A DNA stretch of 64,000 nt from an uncultured Chitinophagaceae bacterium (GTDB lineage: Bacteria; Bacteroidota; Bacteroidia; Chitinophagales; Chitinophagaceae): NCBI GenBank assembly GCA_937873715.1, contig CALMYJ010000003.1, forward strand, positions 434,001 through 498,000, in the 5' to 3' direction. Shown here piece after piece: positions 53,298 to 63,529 of the stretch; position 1 is the first letter of the stretch; each line of letters begins with the position of its first letter. The translations under genes and the position numbers were made by a program. Under the pieces are notes generated by a model, which searched no databases, was not told the DNA's origin, and saw only the letters and a program-made list of their open reading frames with translations.

Positions 53298-55352
53298 TTA
53301 AGCGGTTGTTTCCGAAGGAGGCGCTTCGTTGATAGCGCCAGTATCTTCCCCGTTTACATCCAGGGTTTTCTTTTCTTCAAAAGGGCGCTTACCTATCAGC
53401 GCTTCTACATCACTTTTAAAGAGTACTTCTTTTTTCAACAGCTCATGCGCCAGCTTTTCCACATCTCCTTTCTTTTCCGTAAGCAGTTGCTTGGTTCTTT
53501 CGTAAGCGATGTCAATCAGTTTTCGTACTTCTTCGTCAATCATTTTACCAGTTTCTTCGCTATAGGGTTTGGTAAAAGTATTTTCCTGTGTGGGGTCGTA
53601 ATAACTGATATTACCCACTTTGTCATTCATACCATACACGGTAATCATGCTGTAAGCAATACGGGTAATTTGCTGCAGGTCGTTGCTGGCACCTGTGCTT
53701 ATTTTACCAAAAAATATTTCTTCGCTGGCCCGGCCGCCGAGGGTCATGCAAATCTGATCCATTAACTGATCGGTATTGTACAGGTACTGTTCTTTAGGCG
53801 TGTACTGTGCATACCCTAATGCGGCTGTACCCCTGGGCACCACCGTTACTTTAAGTAAAGGATAGGCATGCTCAAGGTACCAGCCGCAAATAGCATGGCC
53901 GGCTTCGTGGTAGGCGATGATTTGTTTTTCTTCCGGTGATATGATTTTATTCTTTTTTTCGAGACCACCAATTACCCGGTCAATCGCATCCTGGAAGTCG
54001 CTCATATCCACCGCATCTTTATTTTTTCTTGCGGCAATCAGGGCTGCTTCGTTGCACACATTGGCAATATCTGCACCGGCAAATCCGGGTGTTTGTTCAG
54101 CCAGTTTATGAATGTCGAGTGTAGAGGATATTTTAATAGGCTGCAGGTGTACTTTAAAAATGGCTTCACGGCCTACCAGGTCGGGTTTGTCAATAGTAAT
54201 CTGCCTGTCGAAACGGCCGGGGCGCAACAGGGCAGAGTCGAGCACATCGGGCCTGTTGGTAGCAGCAAGGATGATAATGCCCAGGTCGGTACCAAAGCCA
54301 TCCATTTCTACCAGCAACTGGTTAAGGGTATTTTCCCTTTCATCGTTGCTCATCATTACATTTTTACCACGGGCCCGGCCAATGGCATCTATCTCATCTA
54401 TAAAAATGATACAGGGTGCTTTTTCCCTGGCCTGCTTAAACAAATCTCTTACACGGCTGGCGCCTACACCTACAAACATTTCTACAAAATCGCTGCCACT
54501 AAGACTGAAGAAGGGCACCTGTGCTTCGCCGGCCACGGCTTTTGCCAACAGGGTTTTGCCGGTACCCGGAGGGCCAATCAATAAAGCACCTTTAGGTATT
54601 TTACCTCCCAGTGCGGTGTATTTTTTGGGATTTTTTAAAAAGTCCACAATTTCCATTACTTCCACTTTGGCTTCATCAAGACCGGCAACATCGGCAAAAT
54701 TTACATTTACCCTTGATGCCTTATCAAATAGTGTGGCTTTTGATTTACCAATATTAAAAATACCACCAGGGCCGCCACCAGCACCGCCCGGGCCGCCTAC
54801 TTTACGCATCATCATCACAAATAACAAACCAATGAGTAAAATAGGGAGCAGGGTGGTAATGAGTTGTGTAAATAATTCTCCTTCATCGTCCGGCGAGTCG
54901 GGTACCTGTGCTACGGTTGGATTTTCCCGGTAAAAATGGCCCATTTGATCCGCAAAGGTTTTGTCTTCTACAATGTTAAAAAACAATTGCGGTGGCTGGG
55001 TGTTGATGGCAATATCGTATTGCTGCTTTGTAAATATTTTTTGATAGTACACTGCATTTTTTTGCAGGGCATCTTTGTTAAGAAACACCCGTACAATTTT
55101 TTTATTGCGGATGGTTTTAATTTTCTCTACATCCCCCATTTTTAGCATTTCGGTAAACTTCATTTGGTCGGTTTCTACACCGCCGCCGGGGATACGCCAA
55201 AAATTGTAGGCTATTAATGCAGCAAAGGCAATGCCGTACACCCAATATATATTGAAGCGGTTTTTCTTTTTTGAGGGGTCATTTTCGCCGGAGGGCAGGT
55301 TGTTGCCTCCCGGGCCAAACTTCCTGTTGTCGGTAAACTTATCTTCTGACAT
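53298..55352 (-). CDS. ftsH: ATP-dependent zinc metalloprotease FtsH
   Basis: 684 residues, an inner-membrane protease that degrades membrane and regulatory proteins. Two membrane segments (~35-52 and ~161-181) flank a short periplasmic part. The AAA module has Walker A GPPGTGKT (260-267), Walker [12 protein letters not shown] (315-325) and SRH region [20 protein letters not shown]. The zinc site is HEAGH (482-486). A Gly-rich stretch [12 protein letters not shown] (187-198) after TM2 is unusual. It lies between rsfS and LUD in one leftward unit. Confidence 0.96.
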   Translation of the reverse strand: MSEDKFTDNRKFGPGGNNLPSGENDPSKKKNRFNIYWVYGIAFAALIAYNFWRIPGGGVETDQMKFTEMLKMGDVEKIKTIRNKKIVRVFLNKDALQKNAVYYQKIFTKQQYDIAINTQPPQLFFNIVEDKTFADQMGHFYRENPTVAQVPDSPDDEGELFTQLITTLLPILLIGLLFVMMMRKVGGPGGAGGGPGGIFNIGKSKATLFDKASRVNVNFADVAGLDEAKVEVMEIVDFLKNPKKYTALGGKIPKGALLIGPPGTGKTLLAKAVAGEAQVPFFSLSGSDFVEMFVGVGASRVRDLFKQAREKAPCIIFIDEIDAIGRARGKNVMMSNDERENTLNQLLVEMDGFGTDLGIIILAATNRPDVLDSALLRPGRFDRQITIDKPDLVGREAIFKVHLQPIKISSTLDIHKLAEQTPGFAGADIANVCNEAALIAARKNKDAVDMSDFQDAIDRVIGGLEKKNKIISPEEKQIIAYHEAGHAICGWYLEHAYPLLKVTVVPRGTAALGYAQYTPKEQYLYNTDQLMDQICMTLGGRASEEIFFGKISTGASNDLQQITRIAYSMITVYGMNDKVGNISYYDPTQENTFTKPYSEETGKMIDEEVRKLIDIAYERTKQLLTEKKGDVEKLAHELLKKEVLFKSDVEALIGKRPFEEKKTLDVNGEDTGAINEAPPSETTA

Positions 55353-55395
55353 AGTGTAATTGATTACAGTGGTTTATTGTATTTATAACAGGGGT

Positions 55396-55800
55396 TTAAC
55401 CTAAATGTTCCATCATGGGGGCATCGCTCCACATCTCTTCTAACTGGTAAAATTTTCGTGGTTCGGGCAGCATTACATGTACCACGATATTTATATAATC
55501 TATCAGGATCCATTGCAGCGCCTGCCTGCCTTCGTGCTTGTAAGGTATTTCATCGCATTTTAACTTTACTGCATATTCCACTGCATCGGCAATCGCTTTT
55601 AACTGTGTGGTATTATCTGCTTCGCAGATGATGAAAAAATCGGAAACTGCTTCAGGTATTTTTCTAAGGTCGAGGCTGATGATGTTTTCACCTTTTTTGT
55701 CCTGTATTGCCTGGATAATGGTTTTAAAAATCTTACTGTTTCTGTTCAGCCTCGTGTTGTTATTTTTCTTACGGCCGGCTAATACTGTCAGGTTGTTCAA
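55396..55800 (-). CDS. rsfS: ribosome silencing factor
   Basis: About 134 residues. RsfS binds ribosomal protein L14 and blocks subunit joining when nutrients are short. Family marks: IISLDLRKIPEAVSDFFIIC, then DNTTQLKAIADAVEYAVKL, YKHEGRQALQWILIDYINIVVHVMLPE (stretches of the core) and FYQLEEMWSDAP. No ATG lies upstream of the core; TTG 55800 is the best start. It is the first gene of the leftward rsfS-ftsH-LUD unit, divergent from birA. Confidence 0.9.
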   Translation of the reverse strand: MNNLTVLAGRKKNNNTRLNRNSKIFKTIIQAIQDKKGENIISLDLRKIPEAVSDFFIICEADNTTQLKAIADAVEYAVKLKCDEIPYKHEGRQALQWILIDYINIVVHVMLPEPRKFYQLEEMWSDAPMMEHLG

Positions 55801-55944
55801 ATTATACTTATTTTAGTTTTTGCCCCACAGGGGCCACATAAATTTAATTAACTGCTGCGCTGTTGGTAAGATGCGTTTTTATAAATTATTAAAACTCCTG
55901 CATACAGCGGCATTCAAAAGTACAAATTCTTTATCAATAGCCGT

Positions 55945-56700
55945 ATGAGCACAAAGCCTGCTTATTTATTCACCCTGCTTAGTGAGGTGGACAGTACCAA
56001 CAACTATGCCATGGCACAGGCTCATGCAGGACTGGCCGAACATGGCCAGGCATTTTTTGCCCTGCAACAAACCGAGGGTAAAGGCCAGCGGGGTAAAAGC
56101 TGGTATAGCGGGGCAGGTGAAAATATTGCCCTTAGCATTGTGCTGGCACCGCAATCACTGGCGGTTTCGAAGCAATTTCGTTTATCCATGGCTGTGGCCC
56201 TTGGCTGCTATCGCTTCTTTAAAAAATTTGCAGGCGATGAAACCAGCATTAAATGGCCCAATGATATTTACTGGCGTGACAGAAAGGCAGGGGGCATACT
56301 GATTGAAAATGTGATTGGTAAAAATGAGGCAGGCCCGTTGTGGAAGTTTGCCATAGCCGGTATTGGATTAAATATTAACCAGGTACACTTTCACGATGCG
56401 TTGCCCAACCCGGTTTCGCTGAAACAAATTACCGGTAAAGCTTTTTCACCACAGGTATTAGCCAGGGAACTGCAACTGGCGGTGCTTGATAGTGTTCACC
56501 AGCTTACAACAATACCTTTTAGCCAGTTACAACAACAGTACAACAATACTTTGTATAAAATAAATCAGCCGGTACTGTTGAAAAAGGGAAACATTATTTT
56601 TGAAACCACCATAAAAGGCGTAACACCCGAAGGGCTGTTGCACACAACCGACCTTGTAGATAATTATTTCAACTTTGGAGAGGTGGAATGGGTGAAATGA
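55945..56700 (+). CDS. birA: biotin--[acetyl-CoA-carboxylase] ligase
   Basis: 251 residues, class I form without the N-terminal repressor HTH. It attaches biotin to carboxylases. Core features: LLSEVDSTNNYAMA, QQTEGKGQRGKSWYS (the biotinyl-AMP-binding GRGRxGRxW-like loop is here GKGQRGKSW), IKWPNDIYW and KAGGILIENV with GLNIN. It faces rsfS divergently. Confidence 0.93.
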   Translation: MSTKPAYLFTLLSEVDSTNNYAMAQAHAGLAEHGQAFFALQQTEGKGQRGKSWYSGAGENIALSIVLAPQSLAVSKQFRLSMAVALGCYRFFKKFAGDETSIKWPNDIYWRDRKAGGILIENVIGKNEAGPLWKFAIAGIGLNINQVHFHDALPNPVSLKQITGKAFSPQVLARELQLAVLDSVHQLTTIPFSQLQQQYNNTLYKINQPVLLKKGNIIFETTIKGVTPEGLLHTTDLVDNYFNFGEVEWVK

Positions 56701-56819
56701 TTTTGCATTACAAAAACTATTATTTCCTGCTTATAGCATTACAATATTTATTTTTTTTAAAAGCAAAAAAATCGTTTTTACATAACCACAAAAAAGCCAG
56801 GTTAACCCTCATTTTTCTG

Positions 56820-56827
56820 TACCTTTG
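56820..56827 (+). promoter_or_regulatory. -7 promoter element of carB (TACCTTTG)
   Basis: A perfect TAnnTTTG 62 nt before the carB ATG; this gives carB a real leader, unlike most genes here. Confidence 0.45.
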
Positions 56828-56889
56828 GCCGCTTCGGAAAAAAAACAGATTACTCCGTGGCAATTTTTCAACCACCGTTTTGAAATATC

Positions 56890-59742
56890 ATGCCAAAAGA
56901 CAACTCGATTACATCAGTACTCATTATCGGCTCCGGCCCTATTATTATCGGACAAGCTTGTGAATTTGATTACTCCGGCACCCAGGCTGCCCGAAGCCTT
57001 CGTGAAGAAGGCATTAAGGTGATTCTTATCAACAGTAACCCCGCCACCATTATGACTGACCCCATGATGGCCGACAGGGTGTACCTGCTACCCCTTACCG
57101 TAGAAAGCATTGAACAGATACTGGAAGAAAACCAGATAGACGCCGTACTGCCCACCATGGGCGGACAAACAGCCCTTAACCTTTGTAAAGAGGCCGATGA
57201 ACTGGGTGTTTGGGAAAAATATGGCGTAAAGCTTATTGGCGTGGATATAAAGGCTATCGACAAAGCTGAAGACAGGGAGCAGTTCCGCAAATGGATGATT
57301 GAAATGGGCATTAAAGTTTGCCCGGCACATATTGCCAACTCCTTTTTAGAAGGCAAAGAGTTTGCCCAGCAAATTGGTTTTCCGCTGGTGCTTCGTCCAT
57401 CCTTTACTTTGGGTGGCACTGGTGGCGGTATTGTATTTAAAAAAGAAGAGTTGGATGAAGCCCTCAACAGGGCCCTTACCGCAAGCCCCATACACGAAGT
57501 GCTGGTAGAAAAAGCTGTACTGGGCTGGAAGGAATACGAACTGGAATTACTGAGGGATAATGCCGATAATGTGGCCATAATATGTACGGTTGAAAACTTT
57601 GACCCCATGGGGGTACACACCGGCGATAGTGTAACTGTAGCCCCGGCTATGACACTCAGCGATACCGCTTTTCAACGCATGCGTAATACCGCTATCAGTA
57701 TGATGCGTAACCTCGGCAATTTTGCCGGCGGCTGTAATGTGCAGTTTGCCATGGAGCCGCAAACCGAAGAACTGATAGCCGTTGAAATTAACCCCAGGGT
57801 AAGTCGCTCCTCGGCACTGGCTTCTAAAGCAACCGGCTACCCTATTGCAAAAATTGCCGCAAAGCTGGCCATAGGCTATAACCTGGATGAACTTAAAAAT
57901 CAAATCACCCAAAGCACATCGGCTTATTTTGAACCGGCGCTGGATTATGTGATTGTAAAAATACCCCGCTGGAACTTTGATAAGTTTAAAGGCGCTAATG
58001 ACACCCTCGGCTTCCAGATGAAAAGCGTGGGCGAAGTAATGGGTATTGGCCGCAGCTTTGCCGAAGCGGTACAAAAAGCATGTCAGAGCCTGGAAAACGA
58101 AGCCGTGGGCCTGGGCTATTATGGCCAAAGCCTGATGAAGGCCGATGACCTGATTGAATATATTAAAACACCCAAGTGGGACAGGATATTCAGAATTAAA
58201 GACGCCCTGATGGCTGGCGCCAGTGTAAAACGTATTTGCGAAAGCACCGGTATCGACCGCTGGTTTATTTACCAGATACAAAAAATTTGTAACTGCGAAA
58301 AAGAAATAGCCAAATACGACCTGAAAACATTGCCGGATGAATTGCTTAAAGAAGCCAAATATTTAGGCTTTAGCGATGAGCAAATCACCAGGATAATGAA
58401 AGAAGAAGATGCAGATGCATTGTACGAAAGAAGAAAAGCCATGGGCCTTACCCGTGTGTACAAAATGGTAGATACTTGTGCGGCTGAATTTGAAGCAAAG
58501 ACGCCCTACTTCTATTCAACTTTTGAAGCAGCCCCTGAAGTATCACCAAAAGACAGCGCCATTCTATCCAACGAATCGAAAGCTACAGACAGAAAAAAAA
58601 TCATTGTACTGGGCAGTGGCCCCAACAGGATTGGCCAGGGTATTGAGTTCGATTATTGCTGTGTACATGGCCTGCTGGCCATTAAAGAAGCCGGTTATGA
58701 GGCGATTATGGTAAACTGTAACCCCGAAACTGTATCAACCGATTTTGATATTGCTGATAAACTCTATTTTGAACCCGTATTTTGGGAACACCTGTGGGAA
58801 ATAGTAGAGCATGAAAAACCTATTGGCGTAATTGTACAGCTTGGCGGACAAACAGCCCTTAAACTGGCCAAACGCCTGCATGAAAAAGGTATAGCCATTC
58901 TCGGCACTTCGTTCGATAATATGGATATAGCTGAAGACCGGGGCCGCTTTAGCGATATGCTTAAAGATCTCGGTATTCCTTATCCCCGCTACGGTACAGC
59001 CTTTAACACCGATGAAGCCATTGAAGTGGCCAACCAGGTGGGCTACCCCGTGCTGGTACGCCCCAGCTATGTACTGGGCGGACAAAGAATGCGTATTGTA
59101 ATTAATGATGAAGAGCTGGAAAAAGGGGTACTAAGCCTCCTGAAACATTTACCGGGCAATAAAATACTCATCGACCATTTTCTAGACCGTTGCCAGGAAG
59201 CTGAGATTGATGCCATATTCGACGGCAAAGATTTTCATGTAATGGGGGTGATGGAACATATTGAGCCCGCCGGTATACACAGCGGCGACAGCAATGCTGT
59301 GCTGCCACAGTTCAATCTAAGCCCGCTGATTGTACATACGATGGAAGAGTATGCCGAAAAAATTGCCAGGGCTCTCAATATTAAAGGGCTTATCAACATA
59401 CAGTTTGCCATTAAAGACGGTAATGTATTTGTAATTGAGGCCAACCCGAGGGCATCCCGTACCACACCATTTATTGCCAAAGCTTACCAGATACCTTACC
59501 TCAATATTGCCACCAAAGTAATGATAGGTGCCAATACGCTGAAAGATTTTAAATTTGAAAAAAGGCTGAAAGGATTTGCTATTAAAGAGCCGGTATTTTC
59601 TTTCAACAAATTTCCGGGAGTGAATAAAGAGCTGGGGCCCGAAATGAAAAGCACCGGCGAAGCCATCCGCTTTATAAAAGATTTAAGAGACCCCTACTTC
59701 AGGCAATTGTATAAAGAAAGAAGCATGCACCTGAGTAAGTAA
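56890..59742 (+). CDS. carB: carbamoyl-phosphate synthase large subunit, without C-terminal regulatory domain
   Basis: 950 residues. It makes carbamoyl phosphate for pyrimidines and arginine. Two homologous synthetase halves are seen: the first opens with SVLIIGSGPIIIGQACEFDYSG and contains VLRPSFTLGGTGGGI; the second has KIIVLGSGPNRIGQGIEFDYC and VLVRPSYVLGGQRM. The protein ends just after the second ATP-grasp unit (FIKDLRDPYFRQLYKERS). The MGS-like allosteric domain found at the end of the ~1070-residue E. coli enzyme is missing, which I believe is common in Bacteroidota. carA is not adjacent. Strong terminator follows. Confidence 0.95.
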   Translation: MPKDNSITSVLIIGSGPIIIGQACEFDYSGTQAARSLREEGIKVILINSNPATIMTDPMMADRVYLLPLTVESIEQILEENQIDAVLPTMGGQTALNLCKEADELGVWEKYGVKLIGVDIKAIDKAEDREQFRKWMIEMGIKVCPAHIANSFLEGKEFAQQIGFPLVLRPSFTLGGTGGGIVFKKEELDEALNRALTASPIHEVLVEKAVLGWKEYELELLRDNADNVAIICTVENFDPMGVHTGDSVTVAPAMTLSDTAFQRMRNTAISMMRNLGNFAGGCNVQFAMEPQTEELIAVEINPRVSRSSALASKATGYPIAKIAAKLAIGYNLDELKNQITQSTSAYFEPALDYVIVKIPRWNFDKFKGANDTLGFQMKSVGEVMGIGRSFAEAVQKACQSLENEAVGLGYYGQSLMKADDLIEYIKTPKWDRIFRIKDALMAGASVKRICESTGIDRWFIYQIQKICNCEKEIAKYDLKTLPDELLKEAKYLGFSDEQITRIMKEEDADALYERRKAMGLTRVYKMVDTCAAEFEAKTPYFYSTFEAAPEVSPKDSAILSNESKATDRKKIIVLGSGPNRIGQGIEFDYCCVHGLLAIKEAGYEAIMVNCNPETVSTDFDIADKLYFEPVFWEHLWEIVEHEKPIGVIVQLGGQTALKLAKRLHEKGIAILGTSFDNMDIAEDRGRFSDMLKDLGIPYPRYGTAFNTDEAIEVANQVGYPVLVRPSYVLGGQRMRIVINDEELEKGVLSLLKHLPGNKILIDHFLDRCQEAEIDAIFDGKDFHVMGVMEHIEPAGIHSGDSNAVLPQFNLSPLIVHTMEEYAEKIARALNIKGLINIQFAIKDGNVFVIEANPRASRTTPFIAKAYQIPYLNIATKVMIGANTLKDFKFEKRLKGFAIKEPVFSFNKFPGVNKELGPEMKSTGEAIRFIKDLRDPYFRQLYKERSMHLSK

Positions 59743-59762
59743 AATTGTTTTATACTTATTTA

Positions 59763-59798
59763 AAACTGCTGCCGGGTTATTCGGCAGCAGTTTTTTTT
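59763..59798 (+). terminator. terminator after carB
   Basis: ACTGCTGCCG pairs perfectly with CGGCAGCAGT around a 7-nt loop, followed by eight T. Confidence 0.85.
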
Positions 59799-59854
59799 AT
59801 GCTTGAAATTTATAACACTGCTTAATTTCACTGTTATAAAAAGTTACATAAAAC

Positions 59855-61219
59855 ATGCCCAAAGTTTTCACCTCCATATTCCCCTACACACAGGAGCCTG
59901 TAGCCGAATACCCGTTGATGAACGATGCGGCGATAAACCAATCTGTGCAGGCTGCAGAAAAAGCGTTTACACAATGGCGGCAGTACAGCTTTGCACAAAG
60001 AGCAAAGGTATTGAATCGAACAGCCGAAATTTTGCGTAACACAAAAGAAGCGTTGGCCAGCCTTATTACCCTTGAAATGGGCAAAACAACAACCGAGGCC
60101 CTTGCCGAAATAGAAAAATGTGCCCTTGTATGCAACTATTATGCAACGCATGCCGAAGCCTTTTTAAAAGACGAAATACAGCAAACAGGCTTTTATAAAA
60201 GCCTGTTACATTATCAACCTATTGGTGCCGTACTGGGTATCATGCCCTGGAATTTTCCTTTCTGGCAGGTATTCCGCTATGCGGTGCCCACATTGATGGC
60301 AGGTAATGTAACCCTCCTGAAGCATGCACCTAACGTTTGCGGCTGTGCCAAAAAAATTGAAACCATTTTTTTAGAAGCAGGTGCGCCTGCTGGAGTATTT
60401 CAAACCATTATTGCTGATGTGGATGTGGTTCCAAAGCTGCTTGAGCAAAATATAGTGCAGGCGCTTACCCTCACCGGCAGTGAGCAGGCGGGTAGTGCTG
60501 CTGCCTCGATAGCCGGAAGGCATATTAAAAAAACCGTTTTGGAACTGGGTGGTTCGGATGCATTAATTGTATTGCCCGATGCAGATTTGCAAAAAGCTGC
60601 AAACACAGCCCTGCAATCGAGAATGCAGAATGCCGGTCAGTCCTGCATTGCAGCTAAACGCTTTATTGTACATCAGGCTGCTATAAATGAATTTATGCAA
60701 CACCTGCTGAGTACGGTAAAAAAATACCAACAGGGTAATCCTTTCGATACGCACATTAATTTGGGGCCGATGGCAAGAACTGATTTGGCTAAAAAGCTGG
60801 AGCAGCAATTGCAACAGTCGGTACAACAGGGAGCACAGCTTGTATATGGCGGAGAATTTATCGGTTGTAATGTATCGCCTGTTGTATTGTTAAACGTAAA
60901 ACCTGGTATGCCAGCCTTTGATGAAGAAACATTTGGGCCCCTGGCAGCCATTACCGTTGTGCAAACCGAAAACGAAGCAATAGCTTTAGCCAACCAAAGC
61001 CGCTATGGGCTTGGTGCTGCCATCTGGACAAAAGATATTGACCGGGCCATGTTTTTAGCAAGGCAAATACAAAGCGGCGCTGTGTTCATCAACAGTACGG
61101 TGCGGAGCATGCCGGAGTTGCCCTTTGGCGGCACCAAAAAATCGGGCTATGGCAGGGAACTGGGCCGGCAGGGCCTGTTAGAATTTGTACATACCCAAAC
61201 TATTGCTGCTGATATTTAA
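59855..61219 (+). CDS. aldehyde dehydrogenase (succinate-semialdehyde dehydrogenase type)
   Basis: 454 residues of the NAD(P)-dependent aldehyde dehydrogenase superfamily. MPWNFPFWQVFR is the cofactor-binding segment; VLELGGSDALIV includes the general base Glu, and MQNAGQSCIAAKRF carries the catalytic Cys. LEMGKTTTEALAE near the start and PFGGTKKSGYGRELG near the end are those of GabD/Sad proteins. Substrate is inferred from the subfamily. It starts 112 bp after carB. Confidence 0.88.
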   Translation: MPKVFTSIFPYTQEPVAEYPLMNDAAINQSVQAAEKAFTQWRQYSFAQRAKVLNRTAEILRNTKEALASLITLEMGKTTTEALAEIEKCALVCNYYATHAEAFLKDEIQQTGFYKSLLHYQPIGAVLGIMPWNFPFWQVFRYAVPTLMAGNVTLLKHAPNVCGCAKKIETIFLEAGAPAGVFQTIIADVDVVPKLLEQNIVQALTLTGSEQAGSAAASIAGRHIKKTVLELGGSDALIVLPDADLQKAANTALQSRMQNAGQSCIAAKRFIVHQAAINEFMQHLLSTVKKYQQGNPFDTHINLGPMARTDLAKKLEQQLQQSVQQGAQLVYGGEFIGCNVSPVVLLNVKPGMPAFDEETFGPLAAITVVQTENEAIALANQSRYGLGAAIWTKDIDRAMFLARQIQSGAVFINSTVRSMPELPFGGTKKSGYGRELGRQGLLEFVHTQTIAADI

Positions 61220-61259
61220 AACTGTAATTTTCCATAATGGTTATTTTATTACATAGCAT

Positions 61260-62351
61260 ATGAAACCAGCCAAATACATCTCTTACATCTTCAATCCGCT
61301 GGAGTTGCTGCGTACACAAAAAGTACTGCATGTAAACCCAACGGCACCGGCTGTACGAACCGAACCGGAGCAGATTAAAATATTTGTGTACGATTATAAT
61401 CAGCAAAGCGTACAGATAGAAGAGTTTACAGAAATAGCCAATTGCTTCCCTTTTTTACACTCCAATAAATTTACCTGGATAAATGTAGATGGCCTGCGCA
61501 AAAAAGATGTGGAAGCCATTTGTAACCATTATGGGGTGCATTACCTTATCGTGGAGGATATACTCAGCCTGGGCCAACGCCCCAAAATGGATGAGATTGA
61601 GGGCCTGCAGTTTTGCCTGCTGAATATGCTTTACTTTAATGCACAGCACTCGGCAGTAGAAACCGAACAGGTAAGCATTGTATTGGGTAAAAATTTTGTA
61701 ATCAGCTTCCAGGAAGATGCCAGCAGGGATGTGTTTAATCCGCTTCGGGAAAAATTAAAACTCAGCAGCAGCAAAGTGCGTCAAAGCGGTATTGATTTTT
61801 TGTATTACATGCTTATCGATCTTATTGTAGATAATTACTTTGTAGTAATGGAAAAGCTGGGCGAAAAAATTGAAATGCTGGAAGAAGATATTGCCCGTAA
61901 TGCCAACACCCGTACACTGGCTAAAATAAATATGCTGCGTAAAGAAATGATAGTGCTTAAAAGAAGTATAGCGCCTGTAAGGGAACTGGTAAATGGCATA
62001 CTCCGCAGCGAAAGCGAACTGATAGAAGAACGGACGGAAAAATATTTTAAAGATGTGTACGATCATATTATACAGGCCAACGACCTTGCCGAAAACTACA
62101 GGGATATGATGATGAACTTAAACGACCTGTACCTGAGTAATGTAAACCTGAAGATGAATGAAGTAATGAAAGTGATGGCTATTGTAACCTGCCTGCTGGC
62201 ACCGGCCACCGTAATTGGCGGTATATTCGGTATGAACTTCGACCGCATACCGCTGTTGCATAATAAATGGGGCTTTTTTATTTCGGTAGCCATCATGCTT
62301 TTTATCCCAATTGTGATGTTGAGGATTTTTAGAAAAAGAGGGTGGTTTTAA
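61260..62351 (+). CDS. corA: CorA-family magnesium/cobalt transporter
   Basis: 363 residues. A large cytoplasmic domain is followed by two C-terminal membrane segments; the pore signature GMNF is in GGIFGMNFDRIPLLHN (about residue 327), followed by WGFFISVAIMLFIPIVMLRI. LIVEDILSLGQRPKMDEIEG in the cytoplasmic part is typical. The protein takes up Mg2+ (possibly Co2+). The start is 40 bp after the dehydrogenase gene and NlpE-like gene follows 41 bp later. Confidence 0.94.
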   Translation: MKPAKYISYIFNPLELLRTQKVLHVNPTAPAVRTEPEQIKIFVYDYNQQSVQIEEFTEIANCFPFLHSNKFTWINVDGLRKKDVEAICNHYGVHYLIVEDILSLGQRPKMDEIEGLQFCLLNMLYFNAQHSAVETEQVSIVLGKNFVISFQEDASRDVFNPLREKLKLSSSKVRQSGIDFLYYMLIDLIVDNYFVVMEKLGEKIEMLEEDIARNANTRTLAKINMLRKEMIVLKRSIAPVRELVNGILRSESELIEERTEKYFKDVYDHIIQANDLAENYRDMMMNLNDLYLSNVNLKMNEVMKVMAIVTCLLAPATVIGGIFGMNFDRIPLLHNKWGFFISVAIMLFIPIVMLRIFRKRGWF

Positions 62352-62392
62352 ATTTGTAAACAGTTTTTGTAACAATAGTTAACAAAGCATTT

Positions 62393-62857
62393 ATGAAAAA
62401 GCAAACCATTATTTTATTTGCAGCCGCCATAACCTTTTGCTGCAGTTGCAATAGTTCGGAGCAAAACAATACCGCCGCTGCAGATACCGCATTTGAGCCC
62501 CCCAAAATTGTTCCTGCTACAGCCGATAACAGCCGCACTTCTGTGGACTGGCCGGGCACTTACAAAGGAACCCTGCCCTGTGCAGACTGCCAAGGCATTG
62601 AAACAACCCTCACTATTGATACGGCGCTCAACTATACCCTTACACAACTGTATTTGGGTAAATCAACAAAGCCATTTGAACAAAAAGGGAGCTTTAGCTG
62701 GAACGGTGCAGGCGGCATTATTACTTTAAGTGGTATCAGCAATGCACCGTCACAATATCTTGTTGGCGAAAATGTGCTGGTGCAATTAGATTTGGAAGGC
62801 AACAGGATAAGTGGTGAGCTGGCAGATAAATACCGGCTACAAAAATTAAATCCTTAA
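62393..62857 (+). CDS. NlpE-like (copper resistance) lipoprotein
   Basis: 154 residues. The lipoprotein signal IILFAAAITFCCSCNSS gives an N-terminal lipid-anchored Cys. The domain WPGTYKGTLPCADCQGIETT holds the CADC pair of NlpE N-terminal domains, followed by beta strands (QYLVGENVLVQLDLEGN). In E. coli NlpE is an outer-membrane sensor of surface and copper stress, but its C-terminal OB domain is missing here, as is usual in Bacteroidota. Confidence 0.82.
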   Translation: MKKQTIILFAAAITFCCSCNSSEQNNTAAADTAFEPPKIVPATADNSRTSVDWPGTYKGTLPCADCQGIETTLTIDTALNYTLTQLYLGKSTKPFEQKGSFSWNGAGGIITLSGISNAPSQYLVGENVLVQLDLEGNRISGELADKYRLQKLNP

Positions 62858-62965
62858 CATACCAATTATGCCGACTACCCCGGGTTGTGCCATACTAAAC
62901 AAAACATAATCCACAAATGCATTCGTGTGCCACAAATGCAGACATTGGTTGTTAAAAACAAATCC

Positions 62966-63529
62966 TTAGGAGGATGCCTTAAGCAGTGCATCTACAGCCA
63001 TTATAGCTTTTTTAAAACGCTCCTCATAATTACCGCTGATATCTACCCAGGGCGTAGCCTGGTTAATCATCGCATCTTTATAGTGGTGGTATAATCTTTC
63101 CCTTGATTCAAAATCAGGATACTCTCTCAGTTCATCTTTAACCCAGGGGGCATCTACATTACAAAGCAGGTACAAATCATATTTCCTGCTTACCACTTCA
63201 TTGAGTATCCACTGGTGGCATTTACCAAAAACAAACTCACACCATACTTTCATTACATACATATCGGTATCAATAAATAAAGGCAATGGTGTTTTACTGT
63301 CTACTGCTTTTTTATTAAGCAATGCTATGCCTTCTTCCTCAAGGCGCAACTGTCCCCGGGCTATGTCCGATAAATTGTCAAAACTGTAATTGGTGCCATT
63401 TTTCAGAAGGTATTCCCTGGCATATTCTTTAACCCAATGTGTATGGTAATGCAAGGCCAGCTTTTCGCATAAGGTGCTTTTGCCTGTTGATTCAGGGCCA
63501 ACAATTACTATTTTTTTAATGCGGTTCAT
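62966..63529 (-). CDS. NadR-like ribosylnicotinamide kinase / AAA ATPase
   Basis: 187 residues with Walker A VGPESTGKSTLC (11-22). WVKEYAREYL, FIDTDMYVMKVWCEFVFG and LLCNVDAPWVKDELREYP are those of the kinase domain of NadR, which phosphorylates nicotinamide riboside. The adenylyltransferase and HTH parts are absent. It overlaps pnuC by 14 bp, so import and phosphorylation of nicotinamide riboside are coupled. Confidence 0.88.
   Translation of the reverse strand: MNRIKKIVIVGPESTGKSTLCEKLALHYHTHWVKEYAREYLLKNGTNYSFDNLSDIARGQLRLEEEGIALLNKKAVDSKTPLPLFIDTDMYVMKVWCEFVFGKCHQWILNEVVSRKYDLYLLCNVDAPWVKDELREYPDFESRERLYHHYKDAMINQATPWVDISGNYEERFKKAIMAVDALLKASS

Noticed and set aside
59743..59762. A missing end of CarB by frameshift
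   Set aside because: The stop is followed at once by a strong terminator, so the lack of the MGS-like domain is real and fits the short CarB of this phylum.
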